Positions 8,542 through 17,604 of a DNA stretch of 64,000 bases are shown here, piece after piece. The stretch's first letter is position 1. Each line of letters opens with the position of its first letter. Location of the stretch: the NCBI GenBank assembly GCA_028285105.1, contig JANQQE010000011.1:757856-821855 (forward strand). Reading direction: 5' to 3'. The translations under genes were made by a program, and so were the position numbers. Source of the DNA: Alphaproteobacteria bacterium (GTDB lineage Bacteria; Planctomycetota; Phycisphaerae; UBA1845). Below the pieces are notes generated by a model. It saw nothing but the letters and a program-made list of their open reading frames with translations, made no database searches and had not been told where the DNA came from.

Positions 8542-10518
8542 TTAATCGCGTGCCTCACGCTTTTCGGGTTCGGCGAGATCGAGAATAGCACCGTGGATTT
8601 TCTTGGTGGCTGCATTCAATTCTTCTGAGGATGGTTTGCTGGGGAATTCGGACAGGTCAACCGGTTCGCCAAAGCGGATGGTGGCTCGATGCGGTGCAAA
8701 GAATCCTGCCGCGATGCCATCGCGATAGACCGTCCCGCTGATGCCTACGGGTATCACGGTGGCTCCTGATCGAAGGGCAAGCATCGCTACACCGTTCTTG
8801 GGTTCGGCCACCTCGCCCGGATCGGGGATGCGGCCTTCGATGAAGATGCCGAGGGCATCACCGTTCTTTAGACGTCGCAATGCTTCGCGTGCCGAGTTGG
8901 CGTCGTTGGCGTCGCGCTCGACGGGGATGCAATCGATCGAACCGACAAACCACTGCGCGATCGGTATGCCCGTGTACTCCTTCGCGATCAGGAAACTGAT
9001 GCGGCGATGGTGACATTCGGCGTAGATCATCAGCGGATCGGGCGTTGCCGAATGGTTGGCGGTGATAATGACTGGACCCTCGCGCGGAACTGTGCAGGGC
9101 CCTTCGCGTTTGAGTTTGTACCAAAACCGGCAGAAGAATTCGTTGAAACCGCGGGTGATCGATAAGCCGATGGGGTCCGGCTGATTGATGTGCCGAATAA
9201 CAAGCGACGTCACGCCAAACGCCAGCATCAACATTCCGATACCCAGCGCGATCAAACCGCACCAGCGATCGATGCTTTCCCAATGCGGAATTCCCAACAC
9301 GCCGCACGCCAGCAGCAGCCCCGACATCGTACACAAGTCGAGTACACCGTAGACCCGCCCGCGATAACGGTCCGGAACGATGCGCTGAAGCAGCGCGTTG
9401 TAGCTGGTGATCAAACCCGATCCAAACAGTCCGGCTATCATGATTCCGCCAGCTCCCAACACGTACGCGAAGGTGTCGTTCCACCACGAGATCGTGCTGA
9501 CGGCCATCAACGTGCCCGCCAAACCCGCGCCGATCAGCGACCAAGTAATTGCCACCTCACTCCGCAGGGCATCTTTCAAGACGAACAGCACGCCCGAACC
9601 CAAAACCATTCCGACGACCAGGTACGCCCGAAACATCGAAACGTCCTGATACGATTTGAGGCCGAACGAATGCTTCACGATCGCGGGGACAATGCTGTTG
9701 AGGCCAGCCGCACTGAACCAATACACCGTGCCGAACACGATCAACTGCATCACGCGACGATGACACAAAACGTAACGCACACCGCCGACAATTTGCGGGA
9801 TGAACCGCTCTTCTTGAGCGTCTTGCGTGCGATCCGATTTCGGCGCGACGATAAAAAAAACGAGAATGGCGCTTAAGGCGAAGGTGGCTGCGTCCGCTTT
9901 GAAGGCGACACCAGGCATGTTGTCAGCCAGCCAGCCACCCAGCACGGCAGAGATGACTGTCGCCAAAACACCCACGCCCCGTATCAGCGCGTTCGCCTCA
10001 ACGAGTTGATCCTGCTCGATCAGAGTCGGCAACATCGCCGAGCGCGCCGGCGAAAACATCGCAGCGAAGATTCCCACCAGCAACAGCGGCAGGTAGGGCC
10101 CCCAGTCCTCGGAATATGGTCTGAGCGCAATAATGAGCGTCGCAAAAAAAAGCATCAACACGATGCGGGCAAGATCGGCAAAAATCATCAAGCCGCGGCG
10201 CGGATAGCGATCGGCAAGCAAGCCCATCAACGGACCGAGCAGAAAGAACGGCACGAAGAAAACGAACATCATCCGCGCTTGCAGCGGGATGATATCAACG
10301 TCCGCGCCGAGGGCATTCTGCATCCGCAGAATCTCCATTTCGGAAAGATGGTCCCCCATCGCGCTGATGAAATACGCGCACCACAGCAACACGAAATTGC
10401 GGTTCTTCAACAATGAGATGGGTTTCTTCAGCGCCAAATCGGTATTCCGAAGGAGTACAGCCAGTTTTGAAATTCTGGCAGCGGTACTATCCTTTGCGGT
10501 AGCGGTTGAGTCAATCAT
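8542..10518 (-). CDS. MFS transporter fused to 1-acylglycerol-3-phosphate acyltransferase
   Basis: A two-part protein of about 658 residues. The first 430 residues form a 12-helix major facilitator domain of the LplT type (lysophospholipid flippase), with the motif GLLADRYPRRG between helices 2 and 3. The C-terminal 220 residues are a PlsC acyltransferase: NHSATPD (the NHx4D catalytic box, near residue 488) and FIEGRIPDPG. Known Aas/LplT systems flip lysolipids inward and re-acylate them; here the two steps are in one chain but without the acyl-ACP synthetase part. An upstream ATG at 10617 would add 33 residues, reaching almost to the divergent cyclophilin gene; 10518 seems more likely, but neither has a strong ribosome site. 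Confidence 0.85.
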   Translation of the reverse strand: MIDSTATAKDSTAARISKLAVLLRNTDLALKKPISLLKNRNFVLLWCAYFISAMGDHLSEMEILRMQNALGADVDIIPLQARMMFVFFVPFFLLGPLMGLLADRYPRRGLMIFADLARIVLMLFFATLIIALRPYSEDWGPYLPLLLVGIFAAMFSPARSAMLPTLIEQDQLVEANALIRGVGVLATVISAVLGGWLADNMPGVAFKADAATFALSAILVFFIVAPKSDRTQDAQEERFIPQIVGGVRYVLCHRRVMQLIVFGTVYWFSAAGLNSIVPAIVKHSFGLKSYQDVSMFRAYLVVGMVLGSGVLFVLKDALRSEVAITWSLIGAGLAGTLMAVSTISWWNDTFAYVLGAGGIMIAGLFGSGLITSYNALLQRIVPDRYRGRVYGVLDLCTMSGLLLACGVLGIPHWESIDRWCGLIALGIGMLMLAFGVTSLVIRHINQPDPIGLSITRGFNEFFCRFWYKLKREGPCTVPREGPVIITANHSATPDPLMIYAECHHRRISFLIAKEYTGIPIAQWFVGSIDCIPVERDANDANSAREALRRLKNGDALGIFIEGRIPDPGEVAEPKNGVAMLALRSGATVIPVGISGTVYRDGIAAGFFAPHRATIRFGEPVDLSEFPSKPSSEELNAATKKIHGAILDLAEPEKREARD

Positions 10519-10635
10519 TATGATGGCATTAATTGCGACCGGCTCGATGCGTTTGTATGATCCCCATTCGATCGGTCGACGGTTGCGGCTTCGGTCGAAG
10601 AAGAAATCATCTAACACCTAAGGGAGTGATTTGTC

Positions 10636-11289
10636 ATGAAACGTGGAATGTGTTTGAGTTTGGGCTTGGCGATGTTGGCTGTCTTGACGATACCCATTGC
10701 TACATTGGCAGACGACGCTGCCGCCAACCCGCGCGTCAAAATCAGCACGACGCTCGGCGATTTTGTGGTCGAACTCGACGCCGAAAAGGCTCCGATCACC
10801 GTCAAGAACTTTCTCGGTTACGTCAACGATGGATTCTATGAAGGCATGATCTTTCACCGCGTGATGCCCAACTTCATGATTCAGGGCGGCGGTTTCGATG
10901 AAAACATGGTCGAAAAAACCGAAGGCGTGAAAGCACCGATCAAACTCGAGTCGGACAACGGCATCAAAAACGTCAAATACACCATCGCAATGGCCCGCAA
11001 GCCAAACCCCGATTCGGCAACGGTCCAGTTCTTCATCAACGTAACGGACAACACCAGAATCCTCGACCATCGTCCGGGCTATCCCGGGTACGCCGCATTC
11101 GGAAAAGTTGTTGAGGGCCAGGACATCGTCGAGAAAATTAGAACGACCCAATGTATCCTGCACGAAAAGTACAAAACCCGTGACGGTGCTGTGACGCCAA
11201 AAACGCCCGTCGTCATCAAGAAAGCAGCAGTGGTCAAAACAGAAGCAACGAAAGATGGCACAGACGCAAAGAGCAAAGACGGCGAATAG
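10636..11289 (+). CDS. Exported cyclophilin-type peptidyl-prolyl isomerase
   Basis: Catalyses cis-trans isomerisation of prolyl bonds, here outside the cytoplasm: the first 25 residues are a signal peptide (cleavage near TLADDA). The cyclophilin domain follows (about residues 33-190) with FHRVMPNFMIQGG, which holds the catalytic arginine and Gln, and the QFFINVTDN strand. The C-terminal 25 residues are a lysine- and acid-rich extension with no fold of its own. AAGGGAGTG precedes the start. It is divergent from the MFS-acyltransferase gene and followed by a strong hairpin. Confidence 0.9.
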   Translation: MKRGMCLSLGLAMLAVLTIPIATLADDAAANPRVKISTTLGDFVVELDAEKAPITVKNFLGYVNDGFYEGMIFHRVMPNFMIQGGGFDENMVEKTEGVKAPIKLESDNGIKNVKYTIAMARKPNPDSATVQFFINVTDNTRILDHRPGYPGYAAFGKVVEGQDIVEKIRTTQCILHEKYKTRDGAVTPKTPVVIKKAAVVKTEATKDGTDAKSKDGE

Positions 11290-11370
11290 TTTGGGCTCCT
11301 GCTAAATTTTGTGGCAACATGCCATGCCAGTTGTTGGTGATTGTCATATCGGCGATTATCATTCAAGACG

Positions 11371-11401
11371 AACCCGCGCATGTCATCGACATGTGCGGGT
11401 T
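11371..11401. terminator. Hairpin between convergent genes, probable bidirectional terminator
   Basis: A 14-base stem, AACCCGCGCATGTC with loop ATC and GACATGTGCGGGTT, with one G-T pair. It is followed by TTGTTCC on the plus strand, so the T tract is poor. It lies between the convergent cyclophilin gene and the gene ending at 11451. Confidence 0.6.
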
Positions 11402-11450
11402 TGTTCCAATATTCATCCTTTAGGTCATTGATTCGTTTGGATCATGAAGA

Positions 11451-11963
11451 TCAATCAGTTTCAACTTTCTCCATCGCCCGAACGTACTTGATCACGCGTG
11501 TCCCCCAGTTTTCCCCAGTACTCGCACCGACTCTCTCGCGGGCGATGTGATTGAATTCCAACTCCAGAAGCGGTGTCGATTCGACCAACGTTTCGTTGAA
11601 ACCCAATCGCTGCTTCACAAAGTAATTCACTTTGTGCGGATCAGCGATGATATCGCCGCTTTCCTCGTCTTGGAAACGATACCAGAATTGAACGGTGATC
11701 CCATCCACCATGTAACCATGCTCCTCGGTGACGTGAAAATCCATCCAGTATCGATCGCCTTCGTTGCGACGCACCAGTTTCACGTTGATTTTCGCCAACC
11801 CGGCTTCGACAAGCTTGGTGCCCTGCGGAATCGGTTGTTGCCAAATCGGAACGACAGACTGCGCGGGGGGCGAGTCCTCTTCTTGCGGTGCATCCTCCAT
11901 GGCAAACTTGATGTACGCGAACACGCCGAGCAGGACTGCCAATACAGGTATCAATATCTTCAT
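11451..11963 (-). CDS. Membrane-anchored protein of unknown function
   Basis: About 170 residues with a single N-terminal membrane helix (residues 1-20), a short acidic proline-rich linker (EEDSPPAQ), then a beta-rich soluble domain with alternating hydrophobic residues (HGYMVDGITVQFWYRF). It looks like an extracytoplasmic immunoglobulin-like or FxLYD-like fold, but I cannot name the family. A GTG two codons upstream (11969) is an alternative start. It follows the FMN reductase gene on the same strand at about 70 bases. Confidence 0.6.
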   Translation of the reverse strand: MKILIPVLAVLLGVFAYIKFAMEDAPQEEDSPPAQSVVPIWQQPIPQGTKLVEAGLAKINVKLVRRNEGDRYWMDFHVTEEHGYMVDGITVQFWYRFQDEESGDIIADPHKVNYFVKQRLGFNETLVESTPLLELEFNHIARERVGASTGENWGTRVIKYVRAMEKVETD

Positions 11964-12034
11964 CGCCACGATCTTTCGAATTCAACCCAATGATGAATTT
12001 GTATTTCGACAATACTTCATCCGTCGGTGCACAA

Positions 12035-12616
12035 TCACTGACCCAACTTCCGGCAAGCGTCGCACAGTGTCGCCCCCAAGCCTTCGATTTTGGCACGAAG
12101 GTCGGAATTGCCAATTTGACCGTCGTCACCAATATTTTCGTGAGCATTGGAAACGGCATGCTGGTTTGGCAAGACAATGACTTGAATGTTGCCCAAGATC
12201 GCCCGCAAATGTACCAACCCGCGCAAACCGCCAAGCCCGCCCGGCGATGCGCTCATGATCACAGCCACTTTCCCAGCGAACGCCTCCAACGGCTTCTCGC
12301 CCTCAGCTGGCCGTGACGCCCAATCAATCGCATTCTTCAGAGCTGCCGACAGCGAACTATTGTACTCAGGCGATGAAATCAGAAATCCATCGCACGCCTT
12401 TAGTAACGCCTTAAAATGCGTCGCGCCATCGGGCGGACCGTTTTCGGATTCAAGGTCTTCATCGAATATGGGCAGATTCAAATCACGCAGATCCACAAAA
12501 TCGACCTGGGCACCAGCCGCTTCCGCACCGCGTGCAGCAATCTTGACGAGTTTCTTGTTGTAAGAACCTGTGCGTGTGCTTCCTGCAAACGCCACGATCC
12601 GTGGAGTATCATTCAT
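12035..12616 (-). CDS. NADPH-dependent FMN reductase-like flavoprotein
   Basis: A flavodoxin-fold reductase of the PF03358 family (NAD(P)H:quinone or azo/chromate reductase type), cytosolic. The FMN phosphate-binding loop is GSTRTGSYN (residues 12-20); the isoalloxazine loop is SSPEYNSSLSAALKNAIDW (about residues 80-98); GGLGGLRGLVHLR follows at about 125-137. The length of 193 residues is normal. It is divergent from the S46 peptidase gene. The substrate cannot be told from the sequence. Confidence 0.85.
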   Translation of the reverse strand: MNDTPRIVAFAGSTRTGSYNKKLVKIAARGAEAAGAQVDFVDLRDLNLPIFDEDLESENGPPDGATHFKALLKACDGFLISSPEYNSSLSAALKNAIDWASRPAEGEKPLEAFAGKVAVIMSASPGGLGGLRGLVHLRAILGNIQVIVLPNQHAVSNAHENIGDDGQIGNSDLRAKIEGLGATLCDACRKLGQ

Positions 12617-12825
12617 TTCAACCCAATCCCATTAACGTAGGTTTTCCTGCATGAATCATTGCCTGTTGGCGAAAAGCATACCACTGCTTCGCAAATTTCG
12701 CCATGCTCGTATCAGGATGACACAAAGAACTTCAATTGCTAACCTATTCCGATCGTTCCAATTGATCCTACAGCCAATTCACCTCAGCGAATGAGGCGTC
12801 TTGAGAAACAAAACGAGGTACTGCC

Positions 12826-14928
12826 ATGCGAAACCACTGTCTCTTAAATTGCCGCTGTCTCGTAATATTGAGTGCGATCATGATATCTACAAGTCCGTCA
12901 ATCACCGTTGGTGACGAAGGCATGTGGCTGCCCAATCGCCTTCCGAACGACTATCTCAAGAAGACTTACGGATTCGAACCGGATCAGGCGTGGGTGGACC
13001 ACGTACGCAAGTCGTGCCTGCGATTCGGTCGCGGTGGCAGTGCTTCGTTTGTTTCGCCGAATGGCTTAATTATGACCAACCACCACGTTGGTGCCACCGC
13101 GATCGCCAAACTCAGTGACGCCGAAAACGACTATCTCAAGAACGGTTACTATGCAGCCACCCACAACGCCGAACTCAAGTGCGAGGGTTTGGAGTTGTTT
13201 TCTCTCGTGGAGATTCGCGACGTCACCGAAAAAATCCACGGAGCATCCAAATCAGGTATGTCAGCCGCTGAATCTTCCGCCGCGCGCGATGCCGCCAAGT
13301 CGGAAATCGAAAATTCCGCCAAAGACGAAACGGGTTTGCATCCGGAAATCGTCACACTTTATGGCGGCCGCCAGTATCACCTTTATCTCTACAAGATTTA
13401 CACCGATGTGCGTTTCGTCTTCGCCCCGGAACAGGGAATTGCTTTTTTTGGAGGTGACATTTCGAACTTCGGGTATCCGCGCTTCAACCTCGACGTCGCA
13501 TTTTTCCGCGCGTACGAAAATGACAAGCCAGCCAAGACCGATTCTTACTTGAAATGGTGCGACAGTGGCGTCTCTGAAAACGATCTCGTCTTCGTCGTCG
13601 GTCACCCGTACCGCACGCAGCGAATTAACACGTCTGCCCATCTTGGTCTGCTTCGCGATATCGAACTGCCGATGATCCTAGCCGCTTACAATCAACTCGA
13701 AGTCGAACTCTTCCAGTTTCAAGCCAGGAGCGAAGAACATCGCCGCATCGCAACCGACATGCTTCACGGCGTCCAAAACGGGCGCAAAGCCTTTACAGGA
13801 ATTCTTGAAGGCTTGCTCGATGCCAACACCATGAAACAGAAATTGGCCATCGAGAACGAACTCAAAGCATTCGTCAACGAAGACCCAGCCCGCAAAGCAG
13901 AATGGGGCGATCCGTGGAAAGACATTCATGACGCGATCCAAAAAACCGAAAACGTCTTCCCTGCGTACTACCTCGCCGAGAACCGCCGCATGCGCATGCC
14001 CACACAGTTCCGCGTGGCCAAGCATCTCGTGCGGATGGCCGAAGAACTCGACAAACCCGATGCCGAACGACTCAGCGAATACCGCGACGCCAATCTGGAA
14101 AGCATCAAACGCAGCATCCTCGCGACCGGCCCGATCTATCCCGAACTCGAACAGATGGTCCTCACCGATGCCCTCACAAGGATGGCCCGTATGCTCGGCG
14201 GTGACCACGCGATTGTCCGGGCGGCGCTCAATGGTGAGCGACCGGCAGAACGGGCGGCTGCCATTCTGGGTGGAACGAAACTCGCCGACCAGGACGAGCG
14301 CCAGCGCCTGCTCGACGGCGGTAAGGATGCGATCAGCAGCAGCAAGGACTCGATGATCCTCTACGCCAAACTGCTCGAAGGGTACGCGCGCCCGTTGCGG
14401 AAACAAATCGAAGACGAATGGGAAAGCGTAGAAGCCGACGCCTACACCCGCATCGCCAAAGCCATGTACGCCAAATACGGCGAATCGGTGTACCCGGACG
14501 CGACGGGCACGCTGCGTTTCTCGTTCGGAACGGTCAAAGCGTACCGCGAGCAGAACAAAACCATCCCGCACACCACGACCATTGGCGGCGGATTCGAACT
14601 CTCGCGTGAACACAAGAATGCCGACCCGTTCACGCTTCCAGCTAGCTGGCTCAAAGCAGAGAAGAAACTTGATGCGGCCGTTCCATTCAACTATGTGTCA
14701 ACGTGCGACATCATCGGTGGCAACAGCGGTTCCCCAACGATTAACCGCGAAGGCGAAATCGTTGGCATCATCTTCGACGGCAACATCCAGGCGCTGATCT
14801 GGGACATCCAGTTCACACAGGAGCAAGCCCGCGGCGTTCACGTAGACAGTCGGGCGATCATCGAGTCGCTCAAGAAAGTGTACGGTGCCGATGCGATGGT
14901 GAAGGAGTTGCTGGGATCATCGTACTAG
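12826..14928 (+). CDS. S46 family dipeptidyl-peptidase
   Basis: An exported serine peptidase that removes dipeptides from peptide N-termini (DPP7/DPP11 family). A signal peptide covers roughly residues 1-28. The mature start, DEGMWLPNRLP, is the family signature. The chymotrypsin-like double barrel has its histidine in TNHHV (residues 86-87) and its serine in GGNSGSP (about residue 634), with a helical domain between. The total of 700 residues matches the family. GAGG lies 8 bases before the ATG. The S1-determining residue follows the catalytic region, but I did not assign specificity. It suggests peptide scavenging by a heterotroph. Confidence 0.92.
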   Translation: MRNHCLLNCRCLVILSAIMISTSPSITVGDEGMWLPNRLPNDYLKKTYGFEPDQAWVDHVRKSCLRFGRGGSASFVSPNGLIMTNHHVGATAIAKLSDAENDYLKNGYYAATHNAELKCEGLELFSLVEIRDVTEKIHGASKSGMSAAESSAARDAAKSEIENSAKDETGLHPEIVTLYGGRQYHLYLYKIYTDVRFVFAPEQGIAFFGGDISNFGYPRFNLDVAFFRAYENDKPAKTDSYLKWCDSGVSENDLVFVVGHPYRTQRINTSAHLGLLRDIELPMILAAYNQLEVELFQFQARSEEHRRIATDMLHGVQNGRKAFTGILEGLLDANTMKQKLAIENELKAFVNEDPARKAEWGDPWKDIHDAIQKTENVFPAYYLAENRRMRMPTQFRVAKHLVRMAEELDKPDAERLSEYRDANLESIKRSILATGPIYPELEQMVLTDALTRMARMLGGDHAIVRAALNGERPAERAAAILGGTKLADQDERQRLLDGGKDAISSSKDSMILYAKLLEGYARPLRKQIEDEWESVEADAYTRIAKAMYAKYGESVYPDATGTLRFSFGTVKAYREQNKTIPHTTTIGGGFELSREHKNADPFTLPASWLKAEKKLDAAVPFNYVSTCDIIGGNSGSPTINREGEIVGIIFDGNIQALIWDIQFTQEQARGVHVDSRAIIESLKKVYGADAMVKELLGSSY

Positions 14929-14977
14929 CCGGCGGCTGAGTTGGTAAACGAAGCGATATTATGGCTTACTGTTTGAA

Positions 14978-16789
14978 TTACGGTTGGACGTTTGACTGAA
15001 GCAGCGAATAATCGATTAAATCAATCTGACAGTTGTCATCAATATCGCCCAAGGTTCCGCAAGATTCACCCAATGGACCGGTGAGATTGGCAACGAGTAT
15101 TCCGAGATCGGCTATGCCCACCTGGCAGTCGAAATCAAAATCGCCCAACGGTCTACCACCGGCGTCCACTGCTTGATCCGGTTTGTTGATTGGACAGTCA
15201 TCAAGGGCATCGATTAGACCGTCACCATCTGTATCGACAGGCACCGGACCGAGACCGCGCAGCATGCCATCATACTTGGTCAGTACATAAAGCTCGCCGT
15301 TTCGGTCGGCTCCAAACCGTAAATCGGAAACGGCACCATTGGTCAAGTCACTGCGCAATTCAACGTCGAACTCAGCGCCATTGCTACCCACCGTAAACAA
15401 TTGAATCTCCTCAATCGCCCCGGTGGTCGTCGGGTCGGTTAAGTTGATGGATTGCATCTCAGAAACGCTTGCGGCAAAGATTCGCCCGCGCACGATGTCA
15501 CCGAAAACAAACCTGCCGACGAGCGCCGGAACATTGCTGCCCTGGTAGACAAACCCGCCTGCGATCGCAAATCCCTCACCATGATCGTACTGCAAAACCG
15601 GGTATAGAAAGTCGTCATCATCGTCGGCTGTCGCGTCCAACGCGAACACTTCATTGGCATTTCCGTTTCCGCCGTCATCGGTGTCGCTGCCGTTGACGAA
15701 TGTCCCCTCGCGATCTGCCCATCCATAGTTAGCGCCAGCCACAACACGATTCACTTCTTCAATGTTCGCCTGTCCGATTCCGCATACGAACAGGTTTCCC
15801 ATCTCGTCCCAGGCCATGCGATGCCCATTGCGAAAGCCATAGGCCAAGATTTCGTCCAGCGTATTTGGGTTCCCATCGACGAATGGGTTGTCCAGCGGAA
15901 TCGTGTAATCGCCTTTGCCGCCCGGTCCGCCCGAAACCGCGGGACTGCGCGGATCGATCCGTAGCATCGTTCCCGCCAGCGAATCCAGCCGCTGCAACTG
16001 GGAAGGGTCGTTGTCATTGGGTCCGCCTCCATTGATAAAAGCCCAGTCGCCGCCGGATATGTACAGGATTCCGTCGTCCGAACCGCCCTTGACAGCGTGC
16101 GGATTGAATTGCAAGTCGCCGAACGGATGAAAGTAGCTGTTGGTCACATGCCCCACCCTCAACATTTCGCGCCGCGTCAGGTTTCCGGCATTCAGTGAAG
16201 TCGCAGTTGGATCGCTGACCGTCCATTCGGATATCACGGTGTGGTACGTCGCGTCGCCCGCGACATATCCGGGCGGCATGAAATCCGGGTCGCGTTCTGG
16301 CGTACCGGTTGCATTGGAATTGTCTGGTCCGCCTTCGGCGTGGATCGTGTAGAGAATCCCGTTGGATGAAAAGTCCGGGTTAAACGTGAAGCATATCAGC
16401 CCAGTGGCTAAGCCGGCCCCATAAATCAAGTTGGACGTATTGGAGAATTCTCCGTGAAAATCCCAGTAGGTGGTGACTTGGTTGTTGTTGTCCAATTCAT
16501 AAACGATCCCGCGCAAGTCGTTCACAAACCTCCGCGAAGAGCCGTTCGTCCAGGGAATCTCGCGCAAGAAATTGATACGGGCATGGCTTACAGCAGCGCG
16601 ACCCTGTTCGTTGGGACGTGATAGACCATTGGTCAACGGAAATTGCACGGCGTCACGTATTTCGACACGAAATCCTTGCTTGACGATCGGTGTCGGAATC
16701 GGATTTTCCAATTGTGCGATCGCACGGCCTACAGGCATGACTAGAATCGCTATTGTCGTAGTACACAGCATTGACCCAGGAATCTGCAT
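14978..16789 (-). CDS. Secreted PQQ-type sugar dehydrogenase-like protein with dockerin-like tail
   Basis: An exported six-bladed propeller of the glucose/sorbosone dehydrogenase (GSDH, YliI-like) family, which usually uses PQQ and calcium to oxidise sugars. A signal peptide spans about residues 1-25. Family-like segments include GDLQFNPHAVKGG, LYISGGDWAF, and YGFRNGHRMAWDEMGNLFVCGIGQ. The last 100 residues carry a DTDGDGLIDALDDCP calcium motif, then two dockerin-like loops (DFDFDCQVGIADLG and GDIDDNCQIDLIDYS). AAGGGGGGAT precedes the ATG. Whether it still binds PQQ cannot be judged by eye. The dockerin tail is shared with the kelch protein at 7016-8416. Confidence 0.82.
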   Translation of the reverse strand: MQIPGSMLCTTTIAILVMPVGRAIAQLENPIPTPIVKQGFRVEIRDAVQFPLTNGLSRPNEQGRAAVSHARINFLREIPWTNGSSRRFVNDLRGIVYELDNNNQVTTYWDFHGEFSNTSNLIYGAGLATGLICFTFNPDFSSNGILYTIHAEGGPDNSNATGTPERDPDFMPPGYVAGDATYHTVISEWTVSDPTATSLNAGNLTRREMLRVGHVTNSYFHPFGDLQFNPHAVKGGSDDGILYISGGDWAFINGGGPNDNDPSQLQRLDSLAGTMLRIDPRSPAVSGGPGGKGDYTIPLDNPFVDGNPNTLDEILAYGFRNGHRMAWDEMGNLFVCGIGQANIEEVNRVVAGANYGWADREGTFVNGSDTDDGGNGNANEVFALDATADDDDDFLYPVLQYDHGEGFAIAGGFVYQGSNVPALVGRFVFGDIVRGRIFAASVSEMQSINLTDPTTTGAIEEIQLFTVGSNGAEFDVELRSDLTNGAVSDLRFGADRNGELYVLTKYDGMLRGLGPVPVDTDGDGLIDALDDCPINKPDQAVDAGGRPLGDFDFDCQVGIADLGILVANLTGPLGESCGTLGDIDDNCQIDLIDYSLLQSNVQP

Positions 16790-16873
16790 GCTTATCCCCC
16801 TTCAGAACACAATCATTGTAATGCATCGAGGTCGCATATTGCGACCCCGCAACATCGGTTGATGCTTGTTTTC

Positions 16874-17518
16874 TCAAGGTAATCTGTAGTTCAATTCGCG
16901 CTCCATCCGACTTCGCCATGCCGGCATATCGTCCGGCGTAACCGATGCCCACAACCCAATCCGGGCGCGACGTGCTTGCCGCTCGATTTTCTTGTAAACC
17001 GATTTCATCGGATGATCGAAGCGCCAGTCGGCATACGCCAACCCCTCGGCAAGCAACCGCTCGTTGTACGATTCGCTGGCATCGGCACCGTCGGCAAACT
17101 CAACATACGCGAGCAACCGATCGTACTTATCCCGCGTGCGCCTTTGCGAAAGAACCACCCGTACCTTCTTCCCCATTAGCACCCGCTTCGCAAACGCCGA
17201 CGCCTCATCGCCAAACAACATCGCCCCATCGCGACTGCCAGCCACCTCCGGCGTATCCACCCCCCACAATCGAATGCGCGTGTCGGGATGCACGCCATCG
17301 GGATGATCAATATCAAACGTATCCCCATCAGCTACCTCAACAACCGTAAACACGCGATTGTGGTAGGTATCGAAATCGTCCGCCGCACCGGCAAACAAAA
17401 ACCGCGACACCGCCCCAACACAAACAAGCAGCAACCCAAAAGCTATAACCGGCCGCCGCTTCCAAAAGGGAGCGAATCGAATTGCTTCGGAAATGATTTG
17501 CGTTCGCAAGAATCTCAT
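16874..17518 (-). CDS. Thermonuclease family (SNase-like) nuclease, membrane-anchored
   Basis: A 214-residue protein with a basic N-terminus and one membrane helix (about residues 24-44) before a staphylococcal nuclease-type domain (about 55-200). Catalytic residues are in place: RIRLWGVDTPEV supplies the first arginine, Asp and Glu, and KYDRLLAYVE the second arginine. The product would be a secreted or surface nuclease degrading DNA or RNA. The only ATG is 5 bases from a long inverted repeat that fills the place of a ribosome-binding site, so translation may be weak or depend on that structure. It lies downstream of lysC on the same strand. Confidence 0.85.
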   Translation of the reverse strand: MRFLRTQIISEAIRFAPFWKRRPVIAFGLLLVCVGAVSRFLFAGAADDFDTYHNRVFTVVEVADGDTFDIDHPDGVHPDTRIRLWGVDTPEVAGSRDGAMLFGDEASAFAKRVLMGKKVRVVLSQRRTRDKYDRLLAYVEFADGADASESYNERLLAEGLAYADWRFDHPMKSVYKKIERQARRARIGLWASVTPDDMPAWRSRMERELNYRLP

Positions 17519-17522
17519 GGCA

Positions 17523-17589
17523 TGTAGGTCGGGTCATCGACCCGACGCCGTTGATCGACATATTTGTCGGGTCGATGACCCGACCTACA
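17523..17589. repeat. REPIN-like doublet: perfect 24-base inverted repeat with GTAG heads
   Basis: Two 24-base arms (17523-17546 and 17566-17589) are exact reverse complements around a 19-base loop. Each arm begins TGTAG and contains its own smaller palindrome, GTCGGGTC-ATC-GACCCGAC. This REP doublet with outward GTAG heads is the REPIN arrangement. It fills the gap between the lysC stop and the nuclease start, both minus strand, and could act as a terminator or mRNA stabiliser there. Confidence 0.85.
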
Positions 17590-17604
17590 GAAATCGAATT
17601 CCAG

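Noticed and set aside
12668..12702. Nested hairpin GGCGAAA...TTTCGCC between the FMN reductase and S46 genes
   Set aside because: Arms of 7 and 5 bases with an unpaired segment, no T tract and no repeat elsewhere; it may be chance or a minor operator.
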